The notes: generated from the sequence alone by a model not told the origin. Positions 19,871 through 33,430 are shown, counted from the first letter of the stretch. The stretch: DNA of 64,000 nt from Lepus europaeus (GCF_033115175.1 NC_084840.1:77205179-77269178), one strand, 5' to 3'. Numbers and translations: made by a program.

Positions 19871-22800
19871 ATGAATGGGAAAAGACAGTACTTAACAGTA
19901 ATCACACTGAATGTGAATGGTCTTAATTCTACTACCAAAAGACATAGACTAGCTGATTGGATCAAGAAAGAGAATCCATCCATATGCTGCCTTCAGGAGA
20001 CACACCTTATCAGCAAAGATGCATGCAGACTGAAAGTGAAAGGATGGAAAAAGATACTCCAAGCCAACAGAAATCAAAAAAGAGCTGGTGTGGCCATCTT
20101 AATATCAGATAAAATAGACTTTAACATAAAAACTATTAAAAGAGACAGAGAAGGGCACTATATAATGATCAAAGGATCTATCCAACAGGAAGACATTACT
20201 ATTATAAATGTATATGCACCTAATTACAGGGCACCTGGCTACCTGAAAGAATTACTAAAGGATTTAAAGGGAGATATAGATTCAAATACAATAGTAACAG
20301 GGGACTTCAAAACCCCACTCTCACCAATAGGCAGATCAACCAGACAGAAATTCAACAAGGAAACAACAGAGCTAATTGACGTTATAGACCAAATAGACCT
20401 AACAGATATCTTCAGAACCTTCCACCCCACAGCCACAGAGTTCACGTATTTCTCCCCAGTACATGCAACATTCTCTAGGATTGACCATATGCTAGGCCAT
20501 AAAGGGAGCCTCAACAAATTCAAAAAAATTGAATCTATACCATGCAGCTTCTCAGACCATAACACAGTGAAACTCAAAATCAATAACCCAAGAATCTCTA
20601 CACCATATGCAAATATATGGAGAATGGACAACATGATCCTAAACGAACAGTGGGTTATTGAAGAAATTAAAGGAGAAATCAAAAGATTTCTAGAAACAAA
20701 TGAAAATGATAACACAACCTATCAAACCTGTGGGACACAGCAAAAGCAGGGCTAAGAGGAAAGTTTATAGCAATTGGTGCCTACATCAAGAAGCTGGAAA
20801 GGAACCAAACAAATGAACTCTCCATGCACCTCAAGAAAAACAGTAGCAAGTCAAGCCCAAATCCAGCAGGAGGAAAGAAATACTAAAGATCAGAGAAGAA
20901 ATAAACAGAATTGAAACCACCAAAAAAAAAAAAAAATCAACAAAACCAGGAGCTGGTTCTTTGAAAAAATAAATAAAATCGACACACCATTGGCCCAACT
21001 AATCAAAAAAAGGAGAGAGAAGACCCAAATCTGCAAAATCAAAGATAGCAATGGAAATGTAACAACAGACACAACAGAAATAAAAAGAATCATTAGAAAC
21101 CACTACAAAGAGATGTATGCTAACAAATTAGGGAACCTGGAAGAAATGGATAGATTCCTGGATACATACAACCTTCCTAAACTGAGCCATGAAGATATAG
21201 AAAATGTAAACAGACCCATAACCACGGAAGAAATTGAATCAGTAATAAATGCACTACCAAAAAAGAAGAGCCCAGGACTGGATGGCTTCACTGCCGAATT
21301 TTTTTTTTTTTTTTGACAGGCAGAGTGGATAGTGAGAGAGAGAGAGACAGAGAGAAAGGTCTTCCTTTTTGCCATTGGTTCACCCTCCAATGGCTGCTGT
21401 GGACGGCACATCTCGCTGATCTGAAGCCAGGAGCCAGGTGCTTCTCCTGGTCTCCCATGTGGGTGCAGGGCCCAAGGACTTGGGCCATCCTCCACTGCCT
21501 TCTCGGGCCATAGCAGAGAGCTGGCCTGGAAGAGGGGCAACCGGGATAGAGTCCGGTGCCCCAACCGGGACTAGAACCTGGTGTGCCAGCGCCGCAAGGT
21601 AGAGGATTAGCCTGTTGAGCCACGGCGCCGGCCTTCACTGCCAAATTTTACCAGACATTTAGAGAACAACTAACCCCAGTTCTTCTCAAATTATTTAAAA
21701 TGTTTGAAAGGGAGGGAACCCTCCCAAATTCTTTCTACGAAGCCAATATCACCTTAATTCCTAAGCCCGGAAAAGATACAACAGAGAAAGAAAACTACAG
21801 ACCTATCTCCCTGATGAACATAGATGCAAAAATACTCAACAAAATTCTGGCAAACCTAATCCAGCTGCACATCAGAAAGATCATTCACCTGGACCAAGTG
21901 GGATTTATCCCTGGTATGCAAGGATGGTTCAATATTCAAAAGTCAATCAATGTAATACATCACATTAATAAATTGAGAAACAAAAATCATATGATTATTT
22001 CAATAGATGCAGAGAAAGCATTCCACAAAATACAACACCCTTTCATGATGAAAACCCTAAGCAAATTGGGGTTAGAAGGAACATTCCTCAACACAATTAA
22101 GGCAGTATATGATAAACCAATGGCCAGCATCATATTGAATGGGGAAAAGTTGGAGGCATTTCCATTGAAAACTGGCACCAGACAGGGATGCCCACTTTCA
22201 CCATTGCTGTTCAATATAGTCCTAGAAGTGTTAGCCAGGGCCATCAGGCAAGAAAAAGAAATTAAAGGGATACAAATGGGAAAGGAGGAAGTTAAACTAT
22301 CCTTATTTGCAGATGACATGATACTATATATAGGGGACCCGATAAACTCCTATAAGAGACTATTGGAACTTATAGAAGAGTTTGGTAAAGTAGCAGGATA
22401 CAAAGTCAACACTCAGAAATCAACAGCCTTCGCATACACAGATAATGCCAGGGCCGAGGAAGAACTTCTAAGATCAATCCCATTCACAATAGCCACAAAA
22501 ACAATAAAGTACCTTGGAATGAATTTAACCAAGGATGTCAAAGACCTCTATGATGAAAATTACAAAACACTAAAGAAATAGAAGATGACACCAAAAAAAA
22601 ATGGAAAAACCTGCCATGCTCATGGATTGGAAGAATCAATATCATCAAAATGCCCATTCTCCCAAAAGCAATTTACAAGTTCAATGCAATACCAATCAAA
22701 ATACCAAAGTCATTCTTCAAAGACCTAGAAAAAATGATGCTGAAATTCATATGGAGAAACAGGAGACCGAGAATAGCTAAAGCAATCCTTTACAATAAAA

Positions 22801-24032
22801 ATAAGGCTGGAGGCATCACAATTCCAGACTTAAAGACATACTACAGGGCAGTTATAATCAAAACAGCCTGATACTGGTACAAAAACAGATGGATAGACCA
22901 ATGGAACAGAATAGAAACACCAGAGATCAATCCAAATATCTATAACCAATTCATATTCGACAAAGGACCTAAAACCAACCCCTGGAACAAGGACAGCCTC
23001 TTCAACAAATGGTGCTGGGAATACTGGATGTCCACATGTCGAAGTATGAAGCAAGACCCCTATCTTACACCTTATACAAAAATACACTCAACATGGATCA
23101 AAGAACTAGAGATGCGCCGCGACACCATGAAACTAATTGAGAGCATAGGGGAAACCCTTCAAGATATTGGAACAGGCGAAGAATTCCAGGAAAAGACCCC
23201 AGAGGCACGGGTAATCAGAGATAAAATAAACAAATGGGATTACCTCAAATCGAAGAGTTTCTTTACAGCAAAGGAAACAGTCAGGAAAGTGAAGAGGCAA
23301 GCAACAGAATGGGAGACGTTATTTGCAAATTACACAACAGATAATGGATTAACAACTAGAATCTACAAAATGATCAAAAATCACCACAGAATCAAAACAA
23401 ACAACCTAATAAAAAAATGGGCCAAGGACCTTAACAGACATTTTTCAAAAGAGGAAATCCAAATGGCCAACAGACACATGAAAAAATGCTCAGGATCCCT
23501 AGCCATCAGGGAAATGCAGATCAAAACCACAATGAGGTTTCACCTCACCTTGGTTAGATTGGCTTACATATAGAAAGCAACCAACAACAGATGCTGGCGA
23601 GGACGTGGGGAAAAAGGGACACTAATCCACTGTTGGTGGGAATGCAAACTGGTAAAGCCACTATGGAAGACAGTTTGGAGAGTCCTCAGAAACCTGAATA
23701 TAGCACTACCACAGGACCCAGCCATCCCACTCCTTGGAATTTACCCAAATGGAATTAAAGGGGAGAAAAAAAGAGCCATTTGCACCTTGATATCTGTGGC
23801 ATCTCAATTCACAATAGCTAAGACATGGAATCAACCTAAATGTCCATCAACGGATGACTGGATATAGAAACTATGGGATATGTACTCTATGGAACACTAT
23901 ACAGCAGTAAAAAACAATGAAATCCGGGCATTTACAACAAAATGGAGGAAGCTGGAAAACATCATGCTAAATGAAATAAGCCAGTCCAAAAGGGACAAAT
24001 ATCATATGTTCTCCCTGATCGATGGCAACTAA
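19871..24032 (+). pseudogene. L1 ORF2 (endonuclease/reverse transcriptase), broken
   Basis: The endonuclease domain (19871-20590) keeps N14, E43 (LQETH), D145, D205 and H230, but position 147 is lysine (GDFKTPL) instead of the usual asparagine, which would impair cleavage. The first frame ends at 20755 after a frameshift. The reverse transcriptase (21700-22581) keeps the FADD motif (22306-22317). Further shifts split the C-terminal part (22650-22871, 23028-23573). A SINE interrupts the region before the RT at 21302. Not functional. Confidence 0.92.
21302..21632 (-). repeat. C-type SINE inserted in L1 ORF2
   Basis: Reverse-oriented SINE with a T-run at the left, bracketed by cttcactgccgaattt (21286-21301) and cttcactgccaaattt (21633-21648). 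Confidence 0.95.
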
Positions 24033-24058
24033 ACGAGCATCTAAAATGATACCCATTG

Positions 24059-24282
24059 AAGTGAAATGGACACTATGAGAGACAATGACATGATCAGCCC
24101 TTGTCTAGACTGTTGAGGAACAACTTACTATTTTATTCCTTTTAGTATTTTTGTTTTTGTTGTTGTTGCTAAGTGAAATGGACACTATGAGAGACAATGA
24201 CAGGATCAGCCCTTGTCTAGACTGTTGAGGAACAACTTACTATTTTATTCCTTTTAGTGTTTTTGTTGTTGTGGTTGTTGTT
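24059..24282 (+). repeat. 112-base tandem duplication in L1 3'UTR
   Basis: Two consecutive near-identical units start with aagtgaaatggacactatg at 24059 and 24171. They differ mainly in the GTT-rich end of each unit. Confidence 0.9.
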
Positions 24283-25512
24283 GTTGTTGCTCTGTTTGTT
24301 CTACATAAGACCACTGGTTGAACTCTGTACTCAATGCACAATCATTCTTAGGCGTTTAATATTAACAGAAAAGTGTTCTATGTTAAACATAGGAGTGGGA
24401 ATAAGAGAGGGAGGAGATATATAGGTTGGCACATGCTCACTCAGACTTACCTCCAATGGTGGAACTAGAAATGTGCCAGGGGATTTCAAATCAATCTTAC
24501 CAAGGAGGCAGGTACCAATGCTAGTGCACTTGGTAAAGTGATAAGTATAAATACACAACCGATCAAAAAGATAGGGTATGTGTTGAAGAGATTTCACAAA
24601 TAAGACCAGTGTAAGCAAATAATGAAGGACAGAATTAAAAGGGAGAGAATGATCCTGTGGGGGAAGCAGGACACACAGCAGACTCATAGAATGGCAAACA
24701 CCCAAAACAGCACTCCTGCCTCAGAATCAACCCTTGGGACATTCGGATCTGGCTAAAAGGTCCATGAGAGTCTCACAGGCATGGAAAGCCATGACACGGT
24801 GGCAAAAAACAATCTAAATGAAAGACCCTGGTGAACAAGACCCCAGTAGAAGGAACAAGCCATCAAGGAGAGAGGCGCCTTTCTCTGAAGGGAGGAAGGA
24901 ACCTCCACTGTGATACGGCCTTGACTAAACAAGTTCAGAGTCGGTGAACTCAAGGGCCTTCCGTAGCCTAGACAGCTCATAGCAAGAGTCTCGGGTGATT
25001 GCTGATGTCATAAATAAGAGTGCCAATTGTTAAATCAACAACGGGAGTCACTGGGTACATGCTCCCCATTAGGATCTCTGTTCTTAATGTGTTTTACTAT
25101 GAAACATACAAACACTACTAGTCGAACAGTACCCTATACCTTGTGTGGTTGTGTGAGTGCAGCCTGTTGAAATCCTTGCTTAGTATATACTAAGTTGATC
25201 TTCAGTATATGAAGGTAATTGAAAATGAAACTCGATAAAGGGTGGGATGGGTAGGGAGAGGGGAGGACCACGGGAGGGAGGGAGGTTGGGGGGGGAAGCC
25301 ACAACAATACAAAAGTTGCACTTTGTAAATTCACATTTATGAAATAAAAAATAAAAAATAAAAAAATAATAATGTCAAATAGTCCATAATATCCAATGCA
25401 ATTGAAAGGTTCAGTGTAATCACTATCCAAAACTAAGAACGTTTTTCACAGTACAAGGGAAAAGAGTCTAACATGCAGATGGCAGGACCCAATGTTGTTT
25501 CCTAGCAGGCTA

Positions 25513-25820
25513 AACTTCCACTTTCAACACTAACATCCCATGTTAGACCTTCCAGTTCAAGTGCCAGCTGATATCTTTCTGATCCAGCTCCCTGCTGGTG
25601 CATGTGGGAATACAACAGAAGATAGCCCTGGTACACAGACTCCTGTCACCATTGTAGGTTATTTGAATGGAGTTCCTGGCTCCTGGCTTTGGCCTGCCCT
25701 AGCCCACACCATCCTGGACATTTGAGATGTGAACCATAAAATATTTCTTTTCTGCTGGCTCTCCCTCTCTCTCTCTCTGTAACTATACCCTTCAAATCAA
25801 TAAAATAAATCTCCAAAAAA
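25513..25820 (+). repeat. C-type SINE (plus)
   Basis: Diverged body with 'agctccctgctggtgcatgtggg', a CT tract near 25765-25785 and the tail 'caataaaataaatctcc'. Confidence 0.75.
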
Positions 25821-26120
25821 TTAATATGGAAATACAAAACCCCAAATAACCAAAGAAATAATAATAAAAACAAAGCCAGAGGCATTATAATACAAGATTT
25901 CAAAACATACCAGAAAGCTATTTTAACCCACAACATAATGTTGGAATAAAAACAGATCTATGGACCAACAGAACAGAAAAGAAACCTCAGAAAAATAATC
26001 CACACATTTACAACCAATTAATCTTTAACAAATATGTTTTTTTAAAAAATTCCCTGGAGAACAAGGACCTAAACTAAAGACCTGAAGCTATCAAACTACT
26101 TTAATAAAACAAAGGGAAAA

Positions 26121-26480
26121 GGCCAGAGCTGTGGCATAGTGATTAAACCTGCTGACTGCAAAGCCAGCTTCCTGTATGGGCACTTGCTTGACTCCTGGCT
26201 GCTCCACTTTTGATCCAGCTCCGTGATCACATGCCTAGGAAAGCAATAGAACATAGCTGAAGTAGTTGGGTCCTGTACCCATGTTGGAGACTGGGATGAA
26301 GCTCTTCATTCCTGACTTGGCCTGGCTCAGTCCAGACCATTGAGGCCGTTTGGGAAGTGAATCAACAGATGAAAGACACCTCTCTCTTTTCCTTGCTCTC
26401 TTTATCTCTCTCCCCCTCCTCTCTCTCTCTTTCTCTCTGTCTCTCTCACTCTCTCCTTTCAAATAAAATTATAAAAAAAC
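26121..26480 (+). repeat. C-type SINE (plus)
   Basis: Head 'ggccagagctgtggcatag' to the tail near 26478, with a long CT-rich stretch. Approximate target repeats aacaaagggaaaa / aacaagggaaaa flank it. Confidence 0.88.
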
Positions 26481-26595
26481 AAGGGAAAAACTGTAAGACA
26501 TTGGCATAGGCATGAATTTTTGAGTCAGACTCCAAAAGCACATGGAATAAAAGTGAAAATAAACAAATGGGACTTTACTGAACTTACAAACTTCT

Positions 26596-26820
26596 TTTTT
26601 TTTCCATTTATTAAACTTTTATTTAATGAATGTAAATTTCCAAAGTACAGCTTATGGGTTACAATGGCTTCTCCCCTCCCATAACTCCCCTCCCACCTGA
26701 AACCTTCCCCTTTCCCACTCCCTCTCCTCTTCCAATCACATCAAGATTTATTTTCAATTCTCTTTATATACAGAAGATCAGTTTAGTATATATTAGGTAA
26801 AAATTTCAACAGTTTGCCCC
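26596..26820 (-). mobile_element. Short 5'-truncated L1 end (minus)
   Basis: 225 bases of inverted L1 3' end (T-run, 'acttttatttaatgaatg', C-rich block), bracketed by acttacaaacttct at 26582-26595 and 26821-26834. A textbook severely truncated L1 insertion. Confidence 0.93.
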
Positions 26821-26993
26821 ACTTACAAACTTCTGTACAACTGATAAATGACTCACAAAGCTAAGAGACAACTCACAGATTGGTAGAAAATTCTTGCAAA
26901 CTATGCATCTGATAACAAAATCAATATCCAAAATGCATAAATACAGGAATGAAATCAACAATAATGAAAACACTGCAGTTAAGAAATGGGCAA

Positions 26994-27328
26994 GGGGCCA
27001 GTGCCATGGCTTACTTGGTTAACCCTCTGCCTGTGGCGCTGGCATCCCATGTGGGCGCCGGGTTCTAGTCCCTGTTGCTCCTCTTCCAGTCCCGCTCTCT
27101 GCTGTGGCCTGGGGGGTGGGGGTAGTGGAGGATGGCCCAAGAGATGGGCCCCTGCACCTGCATGAGAGACCAGGAAGAAGTACCTGGCTCCTGGCTTCAG
27201 ATCAGCGCAACACTGGCCATAGCGGCCATTTGGGGAGTGAACTAATGGAAGGAAGACCTTTTTCTCTGTCTCTCCAACTGTCTATAACTCTACCTAACTC
27301 TACTTGTCAAATAAATAAAAAAAGAAAG
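26994..27328 (+). repeat. C-type SINE (plus)
   Basis: Head 'ggggccagtgccatggc' through the tail 'caaataaataaaaaaag', with target repeat aagaaatggg on both sides. Confidence 0.9.
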
Positions 27329-27346
27329 AAAGAAATGGGAAAAAGA

Positions 27347-27608
27347 CTGTGTCAGCATTGTGATGGAGCAGGTTAAGCAACTGCCTACCATGGCAGTGAC
27401 CCATACATGAGCCAATTCATTTCCCAGTTGCTCTACTTTCCATCCAGTTCCCTGCTAATGGCCTATGAAAAGCAGCGGGATATAGTCCAAGTGTTTGGAC
27501 CCCTGCCATCCATGTGGGAAGCCTGGATGAAACTCTTGGCTCCTGGCTTCTTCATGGCCTAGTCTGGGCAGTCACAGCCATCTGGGTAGTGAACCAGTGA
27601 GTAGAGCA

Positions 27609-27648
<40 letters not shown>

Positions 27649-27720
27649 ATCTATCATCTATTTTTCTATCTCTATCTCTCTGTCATTCTGACGTTCAAAC
27701 AAATAAAGATGTACTAAAAA
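27347..27720 (+). repeat. C-type SINE with (TATC)n expansion
   Basis: A diverged SINE whose pyrimidine tract has become a TATC microsatellite of about eleven units at 27606-27650. Confidence 0.8.
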
Positions 27721-28010
27721 GAAAATAAGTTGGCAAATTATATGAATAGACATTTTCCAAAGAAGAAAAAGAAATGGCTGATAGACACATGAAAATAATG
27801 CTCAGGATAACAGCATGAAAATAAAAGCTCAATGCAGTATTAACTCACCCCAGTGACAATGGCCATTATCAAAACATAATAACAAGAAATAGGAAGATTG
27901 TAGAGAAAACAGTATCCTAATGTACTCTTCTTGGGAGTGAAATTCATATAATCATCATGGAAAACATATGGAGAATTCCTCCAAAAACTACAGATGGGTC
28001 CACCATATGA

Positions 28011-29260
28011 TGCAGTTAATGAACTTATGTTTCAGTGAGACCAGTTTTACCACATCCATGAGGAAATCACTTGTGCCTTAGCAATCTGCATCAGCAATGT
28101 CAGGCATTCCTGAATTTCAACTACAAATTCAGTGTGTAACATGTCAGCACAGTCATTATTTTCTTGAAATCCATTGTTTTGGGATTATGTTAACATTGGT
28201 CATTCTTGGTAATCTTCTATCTCAAAGGTAACAATCAAGGTCTTGAGTGGTACCTATGGTCCCTGGTCTCTGTTTCCACTGAAACACCCACTTCCTCGAA
28301 TTGTTTGGACCATTCAGGTTCACCTGTTATGCATGGGCATAATTGTCACCCCAGCTCTGAAGTTGGCACAAGGCAGAAAACATTGAAGAGTTACAGCAAG
28401 AAAAAATCCATATGATCATTTCAATTGATGCAGAGGAAGCATCTGACAACCTCAACATCTTTCCACAACTAAAACAACACTGAGAAAACTAGGAGAGAGT
28501 GAAAGGCCATAGGTCAAATACTCACAAATAATATAATAGTATGTACATTGGTTATTAGGAATAAATATTCTCTTCTAAGCAGACTTAATGATCTGATGGA
28601 TAAGTTCTTCATCACTAGAGGTGCTCTATGTATTTGTTGAACAAATGAATGTAAAAGAGCAACACGAATCTCACCATAACCATTGCTACGATCTAAGAGC
28701 AGTGGCCACAACTGAGATTCAGTAGACCATAACATTTTAACTACAATTCTTACACACAGATTTTTCAATATAAATAAAATTGCATGTTACTCTAACTTTA
28801 TATATACTTTATTATAAAACTGGGCTTGCCTGAACAATTTTGTTCATGATCAAGCAATTGCATATTTATATTCTGGTATAGGATACAAGACCTAGTTATA
28901 ATCCTAGACATTTTAGACTATCATAACAGTATCTTCTTTGATGACCTGTCTATCTAAAATTTTACCAATCCACAGTCCCCAATACTACCTATTACACATC
29001 CCTGCTTTTTATGTCAAGGTCAAAAATCATGAAATTATTAAAATTTTGCCCAAACTATTTAACAGCAGAACTCGTCATTCATTGATTCTTTTAGATGTCA
29101 TGAAATGTCTGAGTCAGCCAAGCTTATTAATAAAAATATTTGCAGTCAAAGTTACAGTATTGTGTTCTTTCTTGTGAGACAAGATCCAGAAGAATTGGAT
29201 GGGTGCACTGGAGATTGCACATGCAGGTAGTAGAGATTTAGGAGAAAATCCTTGACATCA
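28011..29260. other. Mostly unrecognised intergenic sequence
   Basis: It contains a small plus-strand L1 ORF2 patch at about 28395-28460 ('catatgatcatttcaattgatgcag'). The rest, 28500-29260, is AT-rich with no recognised gene or repeat. Confidence 0.4.
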
Positions 29261-29418
29261 GGGCACCTAGTTTATTTTTTTAATTTTTATTAAATAATGA
29301 AAAGAGATTTCATGGCATTCATAGGTACATTTCTAAGGAGATAAAAACACTTCCCTTCCTCCCCCCTCACTCTCCAAAACCATCTCCTCACCTTCCATTT
29401 TTTTCATTTCATTATTTC

Positions 29419-29771
29419 CTTTTTTTTTTTTTTGACAGGCAGAGTGGACAGTGAGAGAGAGAGAGAAAGAGAGAAAGGAGAAAGGTCTTCCTTTTTGCCG
29501 CTGGTTCACCCTCCAATGGCCGCCACGGCTGGCGCGCTGTGGCCAGCACAACTCGCTGATCCAATGGCAGGAGCCGGGTGCTTCTCCTGGTCTCCCATGG
29601 GGTGCAAGGCCCAAGCACTTGGGCCATCCTCCACTGCACTCCCTGGCCACAGCAGAGAGCTGGCCTGGAAGAGGGGCAACAGGGACAGAATCCGGCACCC
29701 CGACCGGGACTAGAACCTGGTGTGCCGGCGCCGCAAGGCAAGGATTAGCCTAGTGAGCCACGGCGCTGGCC
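29419..29771 (-). repeat. C-type SINE (minus)
   Basis: Full-length, T-run at the left, bracketed by tcatttcattatttc (29404-29418) and tcattttattatttc (29772-29786). Confidence 0.94.
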
Positions 29772-30958
29772 TCATTTTATTATTTCTGCAAAGACGTAAT
29801 TTTAGTCCACCTTATACTCACAGTCTTAATTTACCAGTAACCATACAATCAAAAATTATAAGCAGAAAGATCACAGTGCTAAAAAGCATAAACAAGGGCT
29901 AAATATGACAATTATATCATAAGATGTCCATTTCATTCATTCCTATACATATTACATAGTTTCTGTTCATAATAACTGCCACATATCAGAGAAAATACAC
30001 GATATTTGTCTTTTTGAGACTGGCTAATTTCACTAAGCATAATGATTTCCAGTGGCATCAATTTTGCTTCAAATGATTTCAAAGAATTTCACTGTGTATT
30101 ATTCCATGGTGCATATACACCACATTTGCTGTCTCCAATCATCAGTCGATAGACATGAGTGATTTCATATCTTAGTCATGGTGAATTTAGCTGCAATAAA
30201 CACGGAGGTGTAACTCTTCATATGCTGATTTCATTTCTTTGAGAAAATTCCTACAAGTGGAATGGCTGGACCATATAATAGATCTATTTTCAGATCTCTG
30301 AGGAATCTCCTTACTGTCTTCCATAACCATTACATTCCCACCAACAGTGCATTAGGGTACTTATCCTCAACATCCTCACCAGCATTTTTTGTCTTCTGAT
30401 TTTTGAATGATAGCCATTCTGTCTGGAGTGAGGTGATACCTCACTGTGATTTTTATTTACATTCCTCTGATGACTAATGATCTTGATCATTTCTTCATTT
30501 GTCTGTTAGCAATTTGTTCTCATCGTTTAAAAATTACCTGTTCATGTCCTTTGCTCTATTTTTTTAACTGGACTCTTGTTGTATTCTTGCTGAGTTTCTA
30601 GAGCTCTTTATTGATCCTGGCTATCATTGCATAGTTTTCAAATGTGTTCTCCCACTATGTTGGTTGTCTCATCACTTCATCGAGAGTTTCTACTACAGTG
30701 CAGAAGCTTCTAGGTTGTATGTATTCCCATTTGTCTCTTTTTATTTTTATTGCCTGTGCTTCTGGTCTTATCTAAGAAGTCTGTGCCTATGCTAATGTAT
30801 TACAGAATTTCTTTGATATTTTCTTCTAGTAATTTGATAGCATAAGATTGATCATAGATTTAGATCCTTGATCCATTTTGAATTCACTTTTGTATAAGGT
30901 TTAAGATAAGGGTCTTGCTTCACACTTCTGCATGTGTAAATCTAATTTTACCAGCATG

Positions 30959-31289
30959 CTTTTTTTTTTTTTTGACAGGCAGAGTGGACAGTGAGAGAGA
31001 GAGACAGAGAGAAAGGTCTTCCTTTTTGCCGTTGGTTCACCTTCCAATGGCCGCTGCTGTCAGCGAATCTCACTGATCCGAAGCCAGGAGACAGGTGCTT
31101 CTCCTGGTCTCCCATGTGGTTCCAGGGCCCAAGGACTTGGGCCATCCTCCACTGCCTTCCCGGGCCATAGCAGAGAGCTGGCCTGGAAGAGGGGCAACCG
31201 AGATAGAATCCGGCGCCCCAACCGGGACTTGAACCAGGTGTGCTGGCGCCACAAGGCGGAGGATTAGCCTGTTAAGCCACGGCGCCGGC
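30959..31289 (-). repeat. C-type SINE (minus)
   Basis: Full-length, T-run at the left, with a ccagcatg target repeat at 30951-30958 and 31290-31297. Confidence 0.93.
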
Positions 31290-33430
31290 CCAGCATGATT
31301 TCTGAAAACGCAGTCTTTTCTTCAAGGACTGATTTTAGCTCATTTACCAAAAATGAGTGTGTTGTTTCTCATGGATTAATTTCTGTGATTTCTATTCTGT
31401 CCTGTTAGTTTACATGTCTATTTTTGTGCCAATACCAGGCTGTCTTGATCATAACTGCCCTGTAGTATGTCTACCTCTGGCTTTGTTTTTGTTATTTTAG
31501 GTTGCTTTAGCTGATGGAACAAGGACCATTGTAGGTTCTTGCCAGAAAGCAGATAAAAGCCAATTTTATCCCTTACCTCTGCCTTCTTTCAAGAGACCAG
31601 TTCAGTCTCACATTCCACCTGCTACATTCTTTTTCAGGTTTGAAAGCCTGCAGGCTACCTGAAAAACCTGTGTGGAGAATCTCATCTCCCGCTATTGCTC
31701 CCACCCCACCTTCAGACACTTAACCCACTCTAAGATCTATAAGGCCCGGTCCACTGAGTACTGTACCCTCTGCCATGTGTTTGGTTGTGTGCATGCCAGC
31801 AGTTGGTCACCCAGCTCTGTGAATTTATTTTTCTTGAATGCATTCATTCCGGTTTGAATTCGTATCCTACCTCCTCTCTTTTCTGTGTCCCTTTTGCTTA
31901 CATTATATTCAGGTTTCTTGTATTTCAATATGCATTTTAGCATCATTTTCTAGATCTGAGAAGAATGTCATTGATATTTTGATTGTGATTTCATTGATTC
32001 TATAAATTGCTTTCAGTAGTATGGACATTTTGATGATATTAGTTCTTCCAATCCATGAACACAGAGAATTTTTTTTATTATTTTATGTCTTTTGCTATTT
32101 CTTTCTTTAATGTTTTGTAATTTTCATTGTATGTATCTTTTACCTCCTGGGTTAAATGTATTCCAAAGTATTTTTAAAAATTTTTGTAGCTATTGTAAAT
32201 GGGATTGATTTTAAAAGCTATGGTATTGATGGGGTATACAGAGCCTATTCATTTCTGTGTGTTGATTTTATATCATGCAACTTTACCCAACTCTCTTATG
32301 AGTTTCAGTAGACTATTAATGGAGTTTTGTTTTGTTCTGTTTTGTTTTGCCTACATATAGGATACTGCCATCTGCAAATGAAGAATTTGACTTACTCCTT
32401 TCCAATTTGTATCCACTTGATTTCTTTTTCTTGGCTAATGGCACTGGCTAAAATGTTCAAAGCTATATGTAATAGCAGTAATGAAAGTGGGCACCCTTGT
32501 CTGGTTCCCCATCTTACTGGATGTGCTTACAGCATTTCCCCATTCAATATGATGCTGGCTGTGGGTTTGTCATATATTGCCTTGATCATGTTGAGGAATA
32601 TTCCTCTGTTCCCAATTTGCTTAAGGTTTTTATTTTGAAAAGATAGGATGTTGTCTTTTATTGAATTTGTTGTGCCCATCTATTGAGACAATTACATGAT
32701 TTGTATTCTTCAATTTGTTAATGTGATGTTATCATATTTATTTATTGGGATGTGTGTGTGTGATGAACCATCCCTACATACCAGGGATAAATCTCACTTG
32801 ATCCCTGTGACTGAGCTTTCTGATGTGCTGTTTGAGTTGATTAGATAGTATTTTCTTGAGGATTTTTGCAACTAAGTTTATCAGTGATATTGCTCTACAG
32901 TTCTGTTTCTTTTTGTATCTTTTTCTGGCTTTGGAATGAATCTGATGCTGGCCTAATGCAAACAGTTTGAGAGGTTTCCCTCCCTTACAATTGTTTTCAA
33001 TATTTTGTGAATTGCAATGAATTTTTCAAAAGTTTGGTAGAATTCAGCAGTGAATCCATCTGACCATAGACTTTTCTTTTTCGGGGTTGTCTTTATAACT
33101 GATTCAATCTCCATACCGATTATTGGTTGATTTAGGTGTTCTATGTCTTCATGACTCTATTTTTGTAGATTGTATGTATCCAGATATCTATTCATACCAA
33201 TTTGTTGACAATAGGGCTTTTTGTAGCAATTCCTGATGATTCTTTTTATTCCTGTGCTATCTTTTGTAACATCTCCTTAATCATATCTAATTTTATTAAT
33301 TTGGGTCTTATTTTTTGATTAGTTGGGCCAATGGTATATTTTGTTTATTTTTTCAAGAAAAACAGCTCTTCATTTCATTGGTCTTTTACGCTTTTGTGTT
33401 TCATTTTTATTTATTTTTTTCTCTAATTTT

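Larger units (their letters stand above)
17761..25367 (+). mobile_element. Nearly full-length L1, inactive (plus)
   Basis: A 7.6-kb element with a 5'UTR (17761-18841), ORF1 (18842-19828, two stops), ORF2 (19871 to about 24032, several frameshifts and a SINE), and a long 3'UTR (about 24033-25367) ending in an AAATA-rich tail. Its 5'UTR differs from that of the chimeric elements, so it belongs to another L1 subfamily. Its target duplication is intact. Confidence 0.93.
17752..25376. repeat. Target-site duplications of the nested L1
   Basis: aataatgtc at 17752-17760 and 25368-25376 flanks the young L1. The older L1 sequence reads through from one side to the other. Confidence 0.8.
25377..28010 (+). 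mobile_element. Old L1 ORF2, 3' segment, with nested insertions
   Basis: Decayed ORF2 continues after the nested L1: 25820-26120, 26480-26595, 26835-26993 and 27720-28010 are successive pieces. They line up with the C-terminal half of ORF2. Four SINEs and one short L1 end interrupt it. Confidence 0.75.
29262..33430 (-). mobile_element. Old L1, ORF2 and 3'UTR (minus)
   Basis: The inverted 3' end starts near 29270 and decayed ORF2 follows on the minus strand to about 33430. Landmarks are the sequence around 30000-30130, the region of the FADD box near 32365, and the antisense 'agttgggccaatgg' near 33322. Many stops and shifts. Two SINEs interrupt it. Confidence 0.82.

Noticed and set aside
27606..27650. 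CRISPR-like regular repeat
   Set aside because: It is a simple TATC microsatellite inside a SINE with no spacers.
29333..29753. Several open frames of about 100 codons on both strands (also at 38589-39194, 34714-35076, 47561-47896 and 11247-11915)
   Set aside because: All lie within C-type SINEs; the same peptide fragments recur in each SINE and have no gene context.
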